From assembly GCF_004851605.1 (NCBI RefSeq), contig NZ_CP031093.1:124001-188000 (forward strand): DNA of 64,000 nucleotides. The letters run 5' to 3'. How positions within the stretch are numbered: the stretch's first letter is position 1; the number at the start of each line of letters is the position of its first letter. This document shows positions 53,595-64,000 of the stretch, piece by piece. The stretch comes from Hydrocarboniclastica marina. Its GTDB lineage: Bacteria > Pseudomonadota > Gammaproteobacteria > Pseudomonadales > Oleiphilaceae. The notes beneath the pieces were generated by a model that searched no databases, was not told the origin of the DNA, and worked only from the letters and a program-made list of their open reading frames with translations. A program made the position numbers and the translations under genes.

Positions 53595-54896
53595 CTAGTC
53601 CTTTGCCTGCTTTCTCTGCGCCCGCTCTTGTTGATCCTGTTGTACTCTCTGAATCTGGTCAAAGTCCATGGCGTCCAGGACCTCCTGCGTCGGATAGCCA
53701 TCGGCAACCATGTCTTCAGCGCGCTGAAACCGACTCAGTGCCTTACGCGTGGCGGGCCCCATGACACCATCTGCCTCGCCTGCTTCGAAACCAAGCATGT
53801 TGAGGTAGCTCTGCATTGACCTGACCTTATCCCGGGTCAGCTGCAGTTCGTTCTCTGGCAGCGGCGTTTGCAGCGGTCCCGCTCCGGCAATACGGTCAGC
53901 CAGCCGCCCGACAGCAAGGGCGTAAAACTCGGAACGGTTCCAGCGCATGATGATCTCGAAGTTCTGGTAGACCAGAAAAGCGGGACCCCTGTGGCCGGAG
54001 GGCACGAGCAGGGAGGCTTCGACATCTGCGTTCGGCAGCGGTCTGCCGAAGGCATCCTTCACACCGAACTCCTTCCATTCGCTCACGGGGTAGGACTCGT
54101 CCCGCCCCGCCAGTGAATAGGAGAAAACGTCTGGCAGCTGAACCTCCCGACCCCAGCGCAAACCGGGAACCCAGCCCAGCGCCTTGAGGAAGTTACCCGC
54201 CGATGCCATGGCGTCGGGAACGCTGCCCCACAGGTCACGGCGGCCGTCACCATCAGCATCAACCGCATGACGCAGAAATACGGAAGGCATGAACTGGACA
54301 TGGCCCATGGCTCCGGCCCAGGAACCCTGCATGTTGTCGGCCTGCACATCGCCGGCATCTATGATTTTGAGGGCGGCGAACAGTTCTTCTGTGAAGTAAG
54401 CACTTCTTCGCGGATCGCAGGCCAGTGTGGTCAGGGAGGCCGGAATCGGCATGTTGCCGAAGTAACTGCCGAAGTTCGTCTCCAGGCCCCAAAACGCCAC
54501 GAGATAATGGGCCGGAACACCCGTCTCCCGTTCCACGCGCTTGAGAATGTCGCGGTGCTCCTTCAGCATTTCCCGGCCTTTCTCAACCCGGTCCTCAGTC
54601 ACCCGGCGGCCGAAATAGTCGGCAAATGTCTGGGTAAACTCCGGCTGCTTACTGTCGAGCTCTATCACCTTCTCCTGGTAGCGCACCTGCCCGAGCACAT
54701 CATCGACTACCTGCTTCGAGATGCCTTGTTCAACAGCTTTCGCCTGCAGATTGCCAACGCACTGTTTGAACTCAATCTCGCTGGCCGACTGTGCCAGCGC
54801 CAGCCCCGATGCAAACGTGAGTCCCAGCAAACTGGAGATCGCTGTCGGCAGGGCGGAACGGCGGGTGACACGAGCAGACTTTGACGGGCGGGGCAC
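53595..54896 (-). CDS. Lytic murein transglycosylase (MltB-like) with peptidoglycan-binding domain
   Basis: 433 residues from a GTG with AGGAG six bases upstream. Signal peptide (about 1-36, cleaved after ALA-QSA, not a lipoprotein). The catalytic Glu139 lies in FWGLETNFGSYFGN; further family blocks are MQGSWAGAMGHVQFMPS and DADGDGRRDLWGSVPDAMAS. A PG_binding_1 domain follows (about 355-410). It cleaves glycan strands to 1,6-anhydro-muropeptides. The tail is Gln-rich. Confidence 0.93.
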   Translation of the reverse strand: MPRPSKSARVTRRSALPTAISSLLGLTFASGLALAQSASEIEFKQCVGNLQAKAVEQGISKQVVDDVLGQVRYQEKVIELDSKQPEFTQTFADYFGRRVTEDRVEKGREMLKEHRDILKRVERETGVPAHYLVAFWGLETNFGSYFGNMPIPASLTTLACDPRRSAYFTEELFAALKIIDAGDVQADNMQGSWAGAMGHVQFMPSVFLRHAVDADGDGRRDLWGSVPDAMASAGNFLKALGWVPGLRWGREVQLPDVFSYSLAGRDESYPVSEWKEFGVKDAFGRPLPNADVEASLLVPSGHRGPAFLVYQNFEIIMRWNRSEFYALAVGRLADRIAGAGPLQTPLPENELQLTRDKVRSMQSYLNMLGFEAGEADGVMGPATRKALSRFQRAEDMVADGYPTQEVLDAMDFDQIQRVQQDQQERAQRKQAKD

Positions 54897-54949
54897 TGAT
54901 ATCTCCTTTTTAACGGATAGGCTGGATGTTCGGGAGCGTTACAGAACAA

Positions 54950-54970
54950 GGCCAGCCGCGTGGGCTGGCC
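54950..54970 (-). terminator. Probable terminator of the decarboxylase gene
   Basis: Perfect 8-bp stem GGCCAGCC/GGCTGGCC with a 5-base loop, 52 bases after the decarboxylase stop and followed on the reverse strand by the weak T-run TTGTTCTG. Confidence 0.5.
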
Positions 54971-55021
54971 CAGGGTAGGACATGCGATCAGCTTAAAACA
55001 TCCGCGAAACCGTCCGCCGCT

Positions 55022-56197
55022 TCAGATGTAATAGTCTTTCAGCGGCGGAAATCCGTTGAACTCGATAGCGCTGTATGTCGTGGTGTAGGCCCCGGTTGAA
55101 AGCCAGTACATGCGGTCACCGATGGCGAGATTCAGTGGCAGGCCGTACTTGTAATGCTCATACATGATGTCGGCACTGTCGCAGCTCGGCCCGGCAATGA
55201 CTACATCTTCAACCTCGCCTTTTTTGTCTGTATGAATCGGAAATTTGATCGATTCATCCATGGTTTCGATGAGTCCGGAGAACTTGCCGACATCGGTGTA
55301 GACCCATCGGTGCATGGCGGTGCGCGACTTCCGTGAAATCAGCACGACTTCGCTGACCAGTACGCCTGCGTTGGAAATCAGCGAACGGCCGGGCTCAATG
55401 ATGATTTCGGGGAAGGTGTCGCCAAAGTCTTCCTGAATGAAGCGTTTGATCTCCTGCGCGTAGGTGGCCAGGTCGTTGGTCCGGGAGATGTAGTTGGCCG
55501 GGAATCCACCGCCCATGTTGATCATTTTGAGCTCAATGCCGTCTTCTTCCTTGAGGCGCTCGAAAATAACCTTCACTTTGCCCAGCGCGGCATCCCAGGC
55601 GCCGATTTCACGCTGCTGGGAACCCACGTGGAAAGAAACGCCGTAGGGTACCAGCCCCAGGTCCCGCGCCAGGATCAGCAGATCCATGGCCATGTCGCTC
55701 TGGCAGCCGAATTTACGGGACAGCGGCCAGTCGGCCGTGAGCGTACCTTCAGTCAGGATTCTCACATACACCCGCGAGCCAGGGGCGGCCTTGGCGATGT
55801 TCCGAAGGTCGGCTTCGGAATCAGTGGCGTACATCCGCACTCCTTTCTCGTAGAAGGTGCGGATGTCCTTACTCTTCTTGATGGTATTGCCGAAGCTTAT
55901 GCGGTCCGGCGAGACCCCATGGGCAAGCACTTTGTCGAGTTCATAGACAGAGGCGATATCGAAATTGGAGCCTTTGTCCCGCAAGAGTGTCAGCACTTCT
56001 GTCGACGGATTGGCCTTGACCGCATAGTAGACGCTGGCATAGGGAAACGCGTCGGTCATCTCATCGTATTGCCGATTGATCGTGGCAACGTCCACGACCA
56101 GAAATGGCGTCTCGCGGTTTTCGGCAAAAGCCTTGATCCGGCCGAAGGTTTCACTGTCAAAGTAATCGCTCACCTGGATCGCAGTCTGGTCGCTCAT
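55022..56197 (-). CDS. Ornithine/lysine decarboxylase (fold-III PLP enzyme, SpeC-like)
   Basis: 391 residues. The PLP lysine is Lys61 in YYAVKANP; the phosphate-binding glycine loop is INMGGGFP; the catalytic Cys339 is in AGPSCDSAD; EPGRSL is typical. The short eukaryote-like form as in Pseudomonas SpeC. It makes putrescine (and perhaps cadaverine) for polyamine synthesis. Monocistronic with its own terminator. Substrate preference is not certain. Confidence 0.92.
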   Translation of the reverse strand: MSDQTAIQVSDYFDSETFGRIKAFAENRETPFLVVDVATINRQYDEMTDAFPYASVYYAVKANPSTEVLTLLRDKGSNFDIASVYELDKVLAHGVSPDRISFGNTIKKSKDIRTFYEKGVRMYATDSEADLRNIAKAAPGSRVYVRILTEGTLTADWPLSRKFGCQSDMAMDLLILARDLGLVPYGVSFHVGSQQREIGAWDAALGKVKVIFERLKEEDGIELKMINMGGGFPANYISRTNDLATYAQEIKRFIQEDFGDTFPEIIIEPGRSLISNAGVLVSEVVLISRKSRTAMHRWVYTDVGKFSGLIETMDESIKFPIHTDKKGEVEDVVIAGPSCDSADIMYEHYKYGLPLNLAIGDRMYWLSTGAYTTTYSAIEFNGFPPLKDYYI

Positions 56198-56363
56198 GAG
56201 GCTTGGGTTTCTCTCCGGGGGTTATGTGGAACCGGCAGTCGGTCGCTAACGCGAACCATATGACACAGCCGGGAGTTTGACTATCAGGGATAGCCCTGAG
56301 AAGCAGGGCGCTAAATGTACGCCTGCGACGAATCTATCATTAGTTGGAGCACGGTTGAACCAG

Positions 56364-57140
56364 TCAGTCAACCACCGCCTGATTCGCCAGGCGATAACGG
56401 ATGGCCTGTACAATGGTGTTGAGCTGTTGCCGGCATTCACCGTCGTAAATCAGCTTACTCTCGTCCCGTAGCGACTGGTAGGCTGAGTCCGATTTTTCGG
56501 CCTTGCCCGACTTTACGTTTTCATGGGCATCGAGGTAAGCACATGCGCTGAGATGCATATGCACTTCGTTGTCGATCAGCTGGAACACCAGTGCCTCGAT
56601 GTTTTCGGGATAGAACGGGCGCAACCGCTGGGCACAGTCTTTTGCTTTCAACGCCGAAGTTCGCGCAGCCAACCGGGTCTCTGAAATACCTTCGCCGCTC
56701 TCGATCGCCCGCAGGAAGCTGCCCAGCTTGTCGTGAAGCTCACGCAGGCTGGCCCAGATCTTCTGGTAGGCTTGCAGCTCAAGCTCGGCATGCAGGCGAT
56801 GGGTTGCTCTTGGCGCCTGGACCGACTGCGCGGCAAGCTGGGGCGACGAAAGCGAGCTGGCCATGCCCGTTTTGCCTGTGTTGCGATCCGTGCCTGGCCC
56901 CGGGTCGCTGTGCATGGGCTGACGTTGCCGCTGTCGTGATGACCCGGGCTGCATGTTGTGGTCGTCCAGCTCAAAACGCAGCCCTTGCAGCTCGCGCTGA
57001 AGCTCACGCTGACTGTTGCTTTGCTGACGGTACAGCCAAGCTATTGCCAGGGCGCCCAGCGCCAGAACCGCCAGCAAAACCAGGACGCCGTAATTTACAA
57101 GGGTCTGACTGGTAGCGGTCAGCCAATCGCCGTTATCCAT
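56364..57140 (-). CDS. Membrane-anchored helical protein of unknown function
   Basis: 258 residues from ATG 57140 with AGGA seven bases upstream. One membrane helix (about 16-37, YGVLVLLAVLALGALAIAWL), a coiled coil (about 38-60, QQSNSQRELQRELQGLRFEL), a polar Gln/Arg-rich linker, then an all-helical C-terminal domain (about 110-258, ELELQAYQKIWASLRELHDKL). The C-terminal part looks like a conserved helical domain seen in uncharacterised Gammaproteobacterial proteins. No function assigned. Confidence 0.75.
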   Translation of the reverse strand: MDNGDWLTATSQTLVNYGVLVLLAVLALGALAIAWLYRQQSNSQRELQRELQGLRFELDDHNMQPGSSRQRQRQPMHSDPGPGTDRNTGKTGMASSLSSPQLAAQSVQAPRATHRLHAELELQAYQKIWASLRELHDKLGSFLRAIESGEGISETRLAARTSALKAKDCAQRLRPFYPENIEALVFQLIDNEVHMHLSACAYLDAHENVKSGKAEKSDSAYQSLRDESKLIYDGECRQQLNTIVQAIRYRLANQAVVD

Positions 57141-57302
57141 GCCGGGATCCTGTCGGGTATAGGATTTATAGACTTCATTGCGGGGGGCAACTGTAAGCTT
57201 GCGTCCGCGATGATCAGGCATAACATCCGTGAATGACAAATACGTTTTCTTAAGATTACGCGGTGGCGGTCGGGATTCAAAATCCCAGGCAGGTTACACT
57301 TG

Positions 57303-58031
57303 ATGGCTACACCGCTGCTGCTGGAGCCTACCCCTGGAATGCGCCTCGACTACTATCTTGCCCATGCGACCACACTATCGCGCAAGGAAGCCAAGCGGAT
57401 CATTCACCAGGGACGCGTGAGCGTAGCCGGCCAGGTGGAGCGCAAAACCTCTACCCCGGTTGAGGCCGACAGCGTGGTCTGCCTTGATGAGCAACAGCTG
57501 GTGTTGTCTCAGGGCCATCGCTATCTGATGCTGAACAAACCTGTGGGCGTTATCAGCGCGACCGAAGATGGACAGCACCGGACTGTAATAGACCTTATCC
57601 CGCCAGCGCTTCGTCGCGACCTTCATCCGGTTGGCCGGCTTGACCGCGACACGACAGGGCTCATCCTCCTGACAACTGATGGCCAATGGTCCCACAGGGT
57701 GAGCTCGCCCAGGGGTCAATGTGCCAAGGTCTACCGTGCGCAACTGGACCAGCCCCTCACCGCGCAAGCCCGGTCCCGGCTGGAACAGGGGGTGATGCTG
57801 AAGGGCGAAACAGTGGCCACAAGGCCGGCCGATGTAGAGTCTATTGACGACAGGACCATCCGGCTCAGGTTGACTGAAGGTCGCTACCACCAGGTCAAGC
57901 GCATGCTGGCGGCGGTGGGCAATCACGTGATAGCCCTGCACCGGGAAAGGGTCGGTTCGATTCAGCTGGATGATAATCTGCCACCCGGGGCCTACCGGGA
58001 ACTGAGCAAGGAGGAAATCAGCGGAGTCTGA
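57303..58031 (+). CDS. rsuA: 16S rRNA pseudouridine-516 synthase RsuA
   Basis: 242 residues. N-terminal S4 RNA-binding domain (about 15-60, MRLDYYLAHATTLSRKEAKR) and an RluA-type catalytic domain with the nucleophile Asp in GRLDRDTTG. C-terminal EGRYHQVKRMLAAVGNHV is typical. It modifies U516 in 16S rRNA. Convergent with yaeQ. Confidence 0.92.
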   Translation: MATPLLLEPTPGMRLDYYLAHATTLSRKEAKRIIHQGRVSVAGQVERKTSTPVEADSVVCLDEQQLVLSQGHRYLMLNKPVGVISATEDGQHRTVIDLIPPALRRDLHPVGRLDRDTTGLILLTTDGQWSHRVSSPRGQCAKVYRAQLDQPLTAQARSRLEQGVMLKGETVATRPADVESIDDRTIRLRLTEGRYHQVKRMLAAVGNHVIALHRERVGSIQLDDNLPPGAYRELSKEEISGV

Positions 58032-58047
58032 ACCCTGTCGTCAGCGG

Positions 58048-58590
58048 TTAGTCCGGGTATAGCTTCCTCGGCAAAATGCTAACGGTAGTCTGCTCGTCCC
58101 CCAGCCAGATCTGACCATCTTCTATGGTGCACTGCAGCGCCATGGATTTTTGCGCCAGCCCGGCCATAGCGCTCACGGCGTCCGCCGGCAAATGGATCAC
58201 TTCAAGATTATTGAAGCGCCGGACCTTGTCCTGCATTTTTTCCCACCAGGGCGGCATCGCCCGGTCGCCATAGGTGTATAACCGTGCCTCGCGCGCTCGA
58301 CTGCACGCTTTACGGATGCGGCTCTCATCCGGCAGTCCCAAGTCCACCCATAGCTCGATTTCACCGCTGAGGCTCTTTTGCCAGAGGTCGGGTTCGTCCT
58401 CCGTGCTGATCCCCCGGGTAAACTGAAGCTGCTCGCTGGCGTGAAGTATAAATGCCAGCAAACGCACCATCATGCGTTCATCCGTTTCTGACGGATGTCG
58501 AGCCAGGGTAAGCTGGAGCTCGTCATAGTAGTGCCGGTCCATGTCGGCAACCTGGACGGTCGCTTTGAAAATGGTCGCCTTGAGGGCCAT
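58048..58590 (-). CDS. yaeQ: YaeQ family protein
   Basis: 180 residues from ATG 58590, where the family begins (MALKATIFKATVQVADMDRH), with GGA upstream. YaeQ has a restriction-endonuclease-like fold; the role is unsettled (reported as a multicopy suppressor linked to RfaH). Blocks ARHPSETDERMMVRLLAF and GEIELWVDLGLPDESRIRKA are characteristic. Confidence 0.93.
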   Translation of the reverse strand: MALKATIFKATVQVADMDRHYYDELQLTLARHPSETDERMMVRLLAFILHASEQLQFTRGISTEDEPDLWQKSLSGEIELWVDLGLPDESRIRKACSRAREARLYTYGDRAMPPWWEKMQDKVRRFNNLEVIHLPADAVSAMAGLAQKSMALQCTIEDGQIWLGDEQTTVSILPRKLYPD

Positions 58591-58740
58591 AGGGATTTCC
58601 ACTGAAGAGTAATTCGTGCGAGGTTAGTGGCAAACAAGACGCATTGCCAGCCGTACGCCTGCGCTTACTACTCGGACGCCTAAGAGCGGACAGGACTCAG
58701 CCTTACGGAGTGGCAATGATGGTCACTGGCGCGACCGTTG

Positions 58741-58746
58741 TATACT
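58741..58746 (+). promoter_or_regulatory. -10 box of the DUF6502-DUF5666 operon
   Basis: TATACT 28 bases before the ATG at 58775; no clear -35. Predicts a very short 5' leader, consistent with the weak ribosome site. Confidence 0.35.
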
Positions 58747-58774
58747 GCCGCTTTAGGAATATTGTCCCAAAAAT

Positions 58775-59626
58775 ATGAGCCAGCAGAACGACCAACTACT
58801 CTATCGCGCCCTGCTGCGGATACTGCGGCCACTGGTGCGCATGCTGCTTCGAAACGGCGTCCCGTTCGGTGAATTCGCAGAATGCGCCAAGCGGGCCTAT
58901 GTGCAGTCCGCGGTCGAGGATTTTGCGATTGAAGGGCGCAAGACGACCGACTCCCGAGTCGCGATCATGTCGGGCCTGACCCGAAAAGAGGTCAAGCGCC
59001 TGCGCCTGCTGAACGATCCTGCCGAGATTGTAAGCGAGGACGCCAAGCAGAACTGCAATCGGGCCGCCAGGGTCATCGCTGGATGGGTCCGGGACAATGA
59101 GTTTCACAATGATAGCGGCGCAACGGCAGTCCTTCCCCTTGAGAGCAAGACCAACCCGAGTTTTGCTGATCTGGTCAAACTCTACAGTGGCGATGTGCCA
59201 GCCCGAGCCGTGCTTGATGAGCTGATCCGGGTGGGGGCGGTTGTACAGTATCGCGACGGGCGGGTGGACCTGCTCAAGCGCGCCTACCTGCCCGAAGGTG
59301 ACAACGCCCAGCAGATACACATTCTGGGTGAAGACGTGTCAGCGCTGCTTCGCACCATCGACCGCAACATCTCTCGCGATAACCCCAAACCGCTGTTCCA
59401 GCGCACGCTCAGCTACGACAATGTTCCCGAAGAGGCGATGGACCTCTGGCGGGATACTGCTGCACGACAGTCCCAGCGCTTTCTGGAAAAACTCGACCAC
59501 ATTCTGACCCCGTTCGACCGGGACATTGCGGGTACATCGCCGACGGAAGGCACCGGGCGGGTTCGTACCGGGGTCGGGATATTTTTCTTCGAAGAGCCGT
59601 ATGACGGACCGGACGAGAGAGGGTAA
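58775..59626 (+). CDS. DUF6502 family protein
   Basis: 283 residues, cytoplasmic. The N-terminal part (about 5-80) has a helical bundle (LLYRALLRILRPLVRMLLRN; FAECAKRAYVQSA) and a helix-turn-helix-like stretch SRVAIMSGLTRKEVKRLRLL. The rest is mixed (VPARAVLDELIRVGAVVQYRDGRVDLLKRAY, a winged-helix look). Suggests a DNA-binding regulator, but this is not established for the family. Its stop lies 4 bases before the DUF5666 lipoprotein gene, so the two are co-expressed. Confidence 0.8.
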   Translation: MSQQNDQLLYRALLRILRPLVRMLLRNGVPFGEFAECAKRAYVQSAVEDFAIEGRKTTDSRVAIMSGLTRKEVKRLRLLNDPAEIVSEDAKQNCNRAARVIAGWVRDNEFHNDSGATAVLPLESKTNPSFADLVKLYSGDVPARAVLDELIRVGAVVQYRDGRVDLLKRAYLPEGDNAQQIHILGEDVSALLRTIDRNISRDNPKPLFQRTLSYDNVPEEAMDLWRDTAARQSQRFLEKLDHILTPFDRDIAGTSPTEGTGRVRTGVGIFFFEEPYDGPDERG

Positions 59627-59630
59627 GGGA

Positions 59631-61367
<1,737 letters not shown>

Positions 61368-61520
61368 TCGAGGCGAGATTGCGCCTGGCACGCTATGAGA
61401 GGAGCAGCGAGCGGGAAGCCCATGGTTTTGCCCGGCCCCGGGTTTCACCGATTCCCTGCACCCGCCCGGCACACATCTGTTAAAGTGCCGCTCCTCGCCC
61501 TTGCCCAAGCTGGATAGACC

Positions 61521-62906
61521 GTGACCGACAACGCCTTCTCAACCTTGCCAATCCGAAAAGACCTGCTGGAAAACCTGGAGGCGCTGGGCTTCTCGGCCAT
61601 GACGCCGGTCCAGGCCAAAAGTCTGCCGCCTATTCTCGCCGGCAGAGACGTTCTCGCCCAGGCAAAGACGGGCAGCGGTAAAACGGCGGCTTTTGGGGTT
61701 GGCCTCCTGAGCCGACTGGCGGCGGAGGAATTCGCCGTACAGGCGCTGGTACTCTGTCCCACACGGGAACTGGCCGATCAGGTGGGCAAGGAGTTGCGGC
61801 GGCTGGCCCGGTTCACCGCGAACGTCAAGGTACTGACCCTGTGCGGGGGCACACCCCTGGGACCACAGATAGGCTCACTGGCACACGGTGCGCATGTCGT
61901 TGTCGGCACACCCGGTCGTATCCAGGATCACCTGCAGAAAGGTTCGCTGACGCTGGATGCGCTCAGGGTCCTGGTGCTGGATGAAGCCGATCGCATGCTG
62001 GACATGGGCTTCGCCCCGGCCCTGGATGTGATCGTCGCCGCCTGTCCGCGAGAACGCCAAACCCTGCTTTTTTCCGCCACGTACCCCAAGGCCATTGGGG
62101 CGATCAGTGCCCGCGTACAGAATGACCCGGTAGAGGTTGTGGTCGAGTCCCAGCATGATACCGCCCAGATTCAACAGCATTTCTACGAAGTTCCCACGAC
62201 AGATGCCAAGCTGCCGGCACTCAAAGCGTTGCTGAGTCACTTCAAGCCAGTCTCCAGTGTCATTTTCTGCAATACCCGCAAGGACTGCCAGCACCTGCAC
62301 CAGCAATTGTCGGCCGAAGGGCTATCTGTAACGACACTGCATGGCGACCTTGAGCAGAGGGACCGGGATCAGGTGCTGGTGCGCTTCGCCAACCGCAGCG
62401 TCTCTCTGCTGGTGGCCACGGACGTTGCCGCACGCGGGCTGGATATCAAGGAACTGGATGCGGTAATCAACTATGAACTGCCCCGGGATCCCGAGGTGTA
62501 CGTGCACCGCATCGGTCGCACTGGCCGGGCTGGAGAGAAAGGTCTGGCGCTGAGTCTGGTTCAGCCGTCGGAAACGCATCGGGTGCAGCGAGTGCAAGAC
62601 TACCAGCAAAAGCCTGCGCACTGGTCCGACCTCAACAAGCTAGAGCCCGACCCGGCCTTCCGCCTGATCCCGGAGATGGTCACGCTGGGGCTCGATAGCG
62701 GTCGTAAGAATAAGCTGCGCCCGGGGGATATTGTCGGTGCGTTGACCGGTGACGCCGGTATCGCGGGCGACCAGATCGGCAAAATTGACGTTTTTGATTT
62801 TCAGGCTTACGTAGCGGTGGCTCGCGGTAGCGCCAAGCAGGCGTTGGCAGGGCTGGAGTCTGGCAAAATCAAAGGCAGAAAGGTCAAGGTCCGCCGTATA
62901 ACCTGA
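61521..62906 (+). CDS. dbpA: ATP-dependent RNA helicase DbpA
   Basis: 461 residues from a GTG. DEAD-box motifs: Q motif (FSAMTPVQAKSLP), I AKTGSGKT, Ia PTRELADQ, Ib TPGRIQ, II LDEADRMLDMGF, III FSATY, IV VIFCNTRKDC, V ATDVAARGLD, VI HRIGRTGRAG. The C-terminal DbpA RNA-binding domain (about 385-461, LRPGDIVGALTGDAGIAGDQIG) recognises hairpin 92 of 23S rRNA; it acts in 50S ribosome assembly. Confidence 0.95.
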   Translation: MTDNAFSTLPIRKDLLENLEALGFSAMTPVQAKSLPPILAGRDVLAQAKTGSGKTAAFGVGLLSRLAAEEFAVQALVLCPTRELADQVGKELRRLARFTANVKVLTLCGGTPLGPQIGSLAHGAHVVVGTPGRIQDHLQKGSLTLDALRVLVLDEADRMLDMGFAPALDVIVAACPRERQTLLFSATYPKAIGAISARVQNDPVEVVVESQHDTAQIQQHFYEVPTTDAKLPALKALLSHFKPVSSVIFCNTRKDCQHLHQQLSAEGLSVTTLHGDLEQRDRDQVLVRFANRSVSLLVATDVAARGLDIKELDAVINYELPRDPEVYVHRIGRTGRAGEKGLALSLVQPSETHRVQRVQDYQQKPAHWSDLNKLEPDPAFRLIPEMVTLGLDSGRKNKLRPGDIVGALTGDAGIAGDQIGKIDVFDFQAYVAVARGSAKQALAGLESGKIKGRKVKVRRIT

Positions 62907-62992
62907 GCACGAGCACCGCTCGCACGGCCGGGCAGGACCGGTACGAACGGAACGAAAGCAGCACCGACCGGCCGCGACTAAGCGACGGCGGT

Positions 62993-63673
62993 CTAGAGCG
63001 ACAGCACTTTCCGGAGCCAGGCTGAGATGTCTGCGATTTCTTCCGGGCAAACGCTGTGTTCCATCATGTAGGTCTTATAGTGGGGGTCCAGCCCAAGCGC
63101 TTTCATCGCTTCGCAGGACTGCTGGCCCAGAATCTCGCGAACCATGTGGTCGCGCCGCCCGTGATAGATCTGTATCGGTATCGCTGCATTGGCGGGGTTG
63201 AGCTTGAGCGTTTTGTAGGTTGCGAAATAGGTGGATAGCCCCAACAGGCCACCCAGCGGCTGCGGATAGGAGAGCGCAACCTGATACGCTACCGCGCCGC
63301 CCTGGGAGAAGCCCGCCACAACGATTCTCCGGCTGTCGATGCCGCGTTCTATTTCGTTGTCGATGAACGCGCTGATTCGGTCGGCCGAGGCCAGCAACTG
63401 GGTTTCATCCACAGCGCGCTCGACATCCATGGCGAGAATATCGTACCAGGCCGGCATGGTCACCCCGCCGTTGATCGTGACCGGTATGGCTGGCGCATGG
63501 GGGAAAATGAACCTGACTGCGGCGCTCTGGGGCAACCGCAGTTCGGGCACCAGCGGTTCAAAATCGTGCCCATCAGCACCCAGGCCATGAAGCCAGATAA
63601 CGGTTGCATCAGGGCTGGCGCCCGTTTCTCGTTCAATATGTGGTAATAAGGCCATAAATCGTTGCTCTGCCAT
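62993..63673 (-). CDS. Carboxylesterase/phospholipase (alpha/beta hydrolase, Pseudomonas EstB type)
   Basis: 226 residues, cytoplasmic. The nucleophile Ser123 is in GFSQGG, Asp in HGRRDHMV (about 174), His in MMEHSVCPEE (about 205); oxyanion region WLHGLGADGHDF. Acts on short-chain esters or lysophospholipids. Convergent with dbpA; no clear terminator between them. Confidence 0.92.
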   Translation of the reverse strand: MAEQRFMALLPHIERETGASPDATVIWLHGLGADGHDFEPLVPELRLPQSAAVRFIFPHAPAIPVTINGGVTMPAWYDILAMDVERAVDETQLLASADRISAFIDNEIERGIDSRRIVVAGFSQGGAVAYQVALSYPQPLGGLLGLSTYFATYKTLKLNPANAAIPIQIYHGRRDHMVREILGQQSCEAMKALGLDPHYKTYMMEHSVCPEEIADISAWLRKVLSL

Positions 63674-63747
63674 TCATTAAAGACGACAGGAGATTGGCAT
63701 TTTGCACAGCTTTTCTCAATCCCGGGTCGCCATGACGGTGCACCTTG

Positions 63748-64000
63748 ATGCTTGAAGGGTGGAATCTCATTGTTCTGGGCGCGACCGCAAGTCTTGTTGC
63801 CGGCATGGGGACGGGGCTGGGCGCTCTGGGTGTATTCTTCGTCACCTCTCTTTCAAGCCGGCTGGAAGATGGCCTCCTGAGCGCTGCCGCGGGCGTCATG
63901 CTGGCGGCCTCATTCTTCTCCTTGCTGCTACCGGGAATAGAGTACGGTGAGCAACTGACCGGAACGGCCTGGCTCGCTGTGCTGATTGTTGCGGTCGGCC
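63748..64000 (+). CDS. ZIP-family metal transporter, N-terminal part (cut by window edge)
   Basis: 84 residues are visible from ATG 63748: LEGWNLIVLGATASLVAGMG then LGALGVFFVTSLSSRLEDGLLSAAAGVMLAASFFSLLLPGIEYGEQ. This is the first three helices of a GufA/ZupT-type ZIP importer of Zn2+ or other divalent metals. The remainder is outside the window. Confidence 0.82.
   Translation, partial: MLEGWNLIVLGATASLVAGMGTGLGALGVFFVTSLSSRLEDGLLSAAAGVMLAASFFSLLLPGIEYGEQLTGTAWLAVLIVAVG

Overview
The window reads as the chromosome of a GC-rich marine gammaproteobacterium. Several genes point towards Marinobacter or a close relative: a wax ester synthase/DGAT very like the Marinobacter Ma1 enzyme, an acyl desaturase paired with a ferredoxin reductase, malate:quinone oxidoreductase, and a NasR-controlled nitrate assimilation cluster. 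The taxon is an inference from remembered protein families; no search was run. No tRNA, rRNA or CRISPR array was seen.

Layout. 0-9 kb: a MarR-type regulator (cut by the window edge) behind an MFS exporter with a probable MarR operator; TrkH; an orphan BrxR/CapW-like WYL regulator; a DJ-1/PfpI protein; a secreted ExeM-like nuclease; a double TM2 protein; wax ester synthase. 9-11 kb: Mqo. 11-24 kb: a complete nitrate assimilation system. It has the nrtABD-type nitrate ABC transporter, the NasR antiterminator, nitrate reductase NasA, its FAD electron-transfer partner, and nitrite reductase NirBD. Each of its three transcription units has a sigma54-type or sigma54-like promoter, a TGCAC-type (NtrC-like) half-site about 70 bp further upstream, and an intrinsic terminator inside the leader. 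This is the expected logic of combined NtrC (nitrogen limitation) and NasR (nitrate/nitrite) control. 24-29 kb: DUF1415, an HExxH metalloprotein, an EamA exporter, an AraC regulator and a methyltransferase.

29-36 kb is accessory DNA. An intact IS1380-family element (CTAG target duplication) borders a string of leftward small modules: an overlapping DUF4160/DUF2442 pair, a Phd/ParE toxin-antitoxin pair with a near-perfect palindromic operator, then three AT-rich genes each ending in an integron attC-like site. No integrase lies in the window, so this looks like a small cluster of attC sites lacking an integrase (CALIN). One cassette encodes a 254-residue protein with an apparent Mrr-like PD-(D/E)XK nuclease core and is the best candidate here for an undescribed defence gene. 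A ParDE pair sits between a decayed and an intact copy of a TauE/SafE permease gene; a third fragment lies at 43.5 kb.

36-46 kb: iron and lipid functions. A Fur-box-preceded TonB-dependent siderophore receptor, an acyl desaturase with its ferredoxin reductase, a DHA2-type MFS exporter, and a Fur-box-preceded exbB-exbD-exbD-tonB operon whose TonB carries a 25-unit hexanucleotide repeat. 46-64 kb: mostly housekeeping. HDOD-GAF protein, metNIQ methionine importer, CvfB, a membrane-anchored alpha/beta hydrolase, a lytic transglycosylase, ornithine/lysine decarboxylase, RsuA, YaeQ, an uncharacterised DUF6502-DUF5666 lipoprotein operon, the DbpA helicase, a carboxylesterase, and the start of a ZIP metal transporter cut by the right edge.
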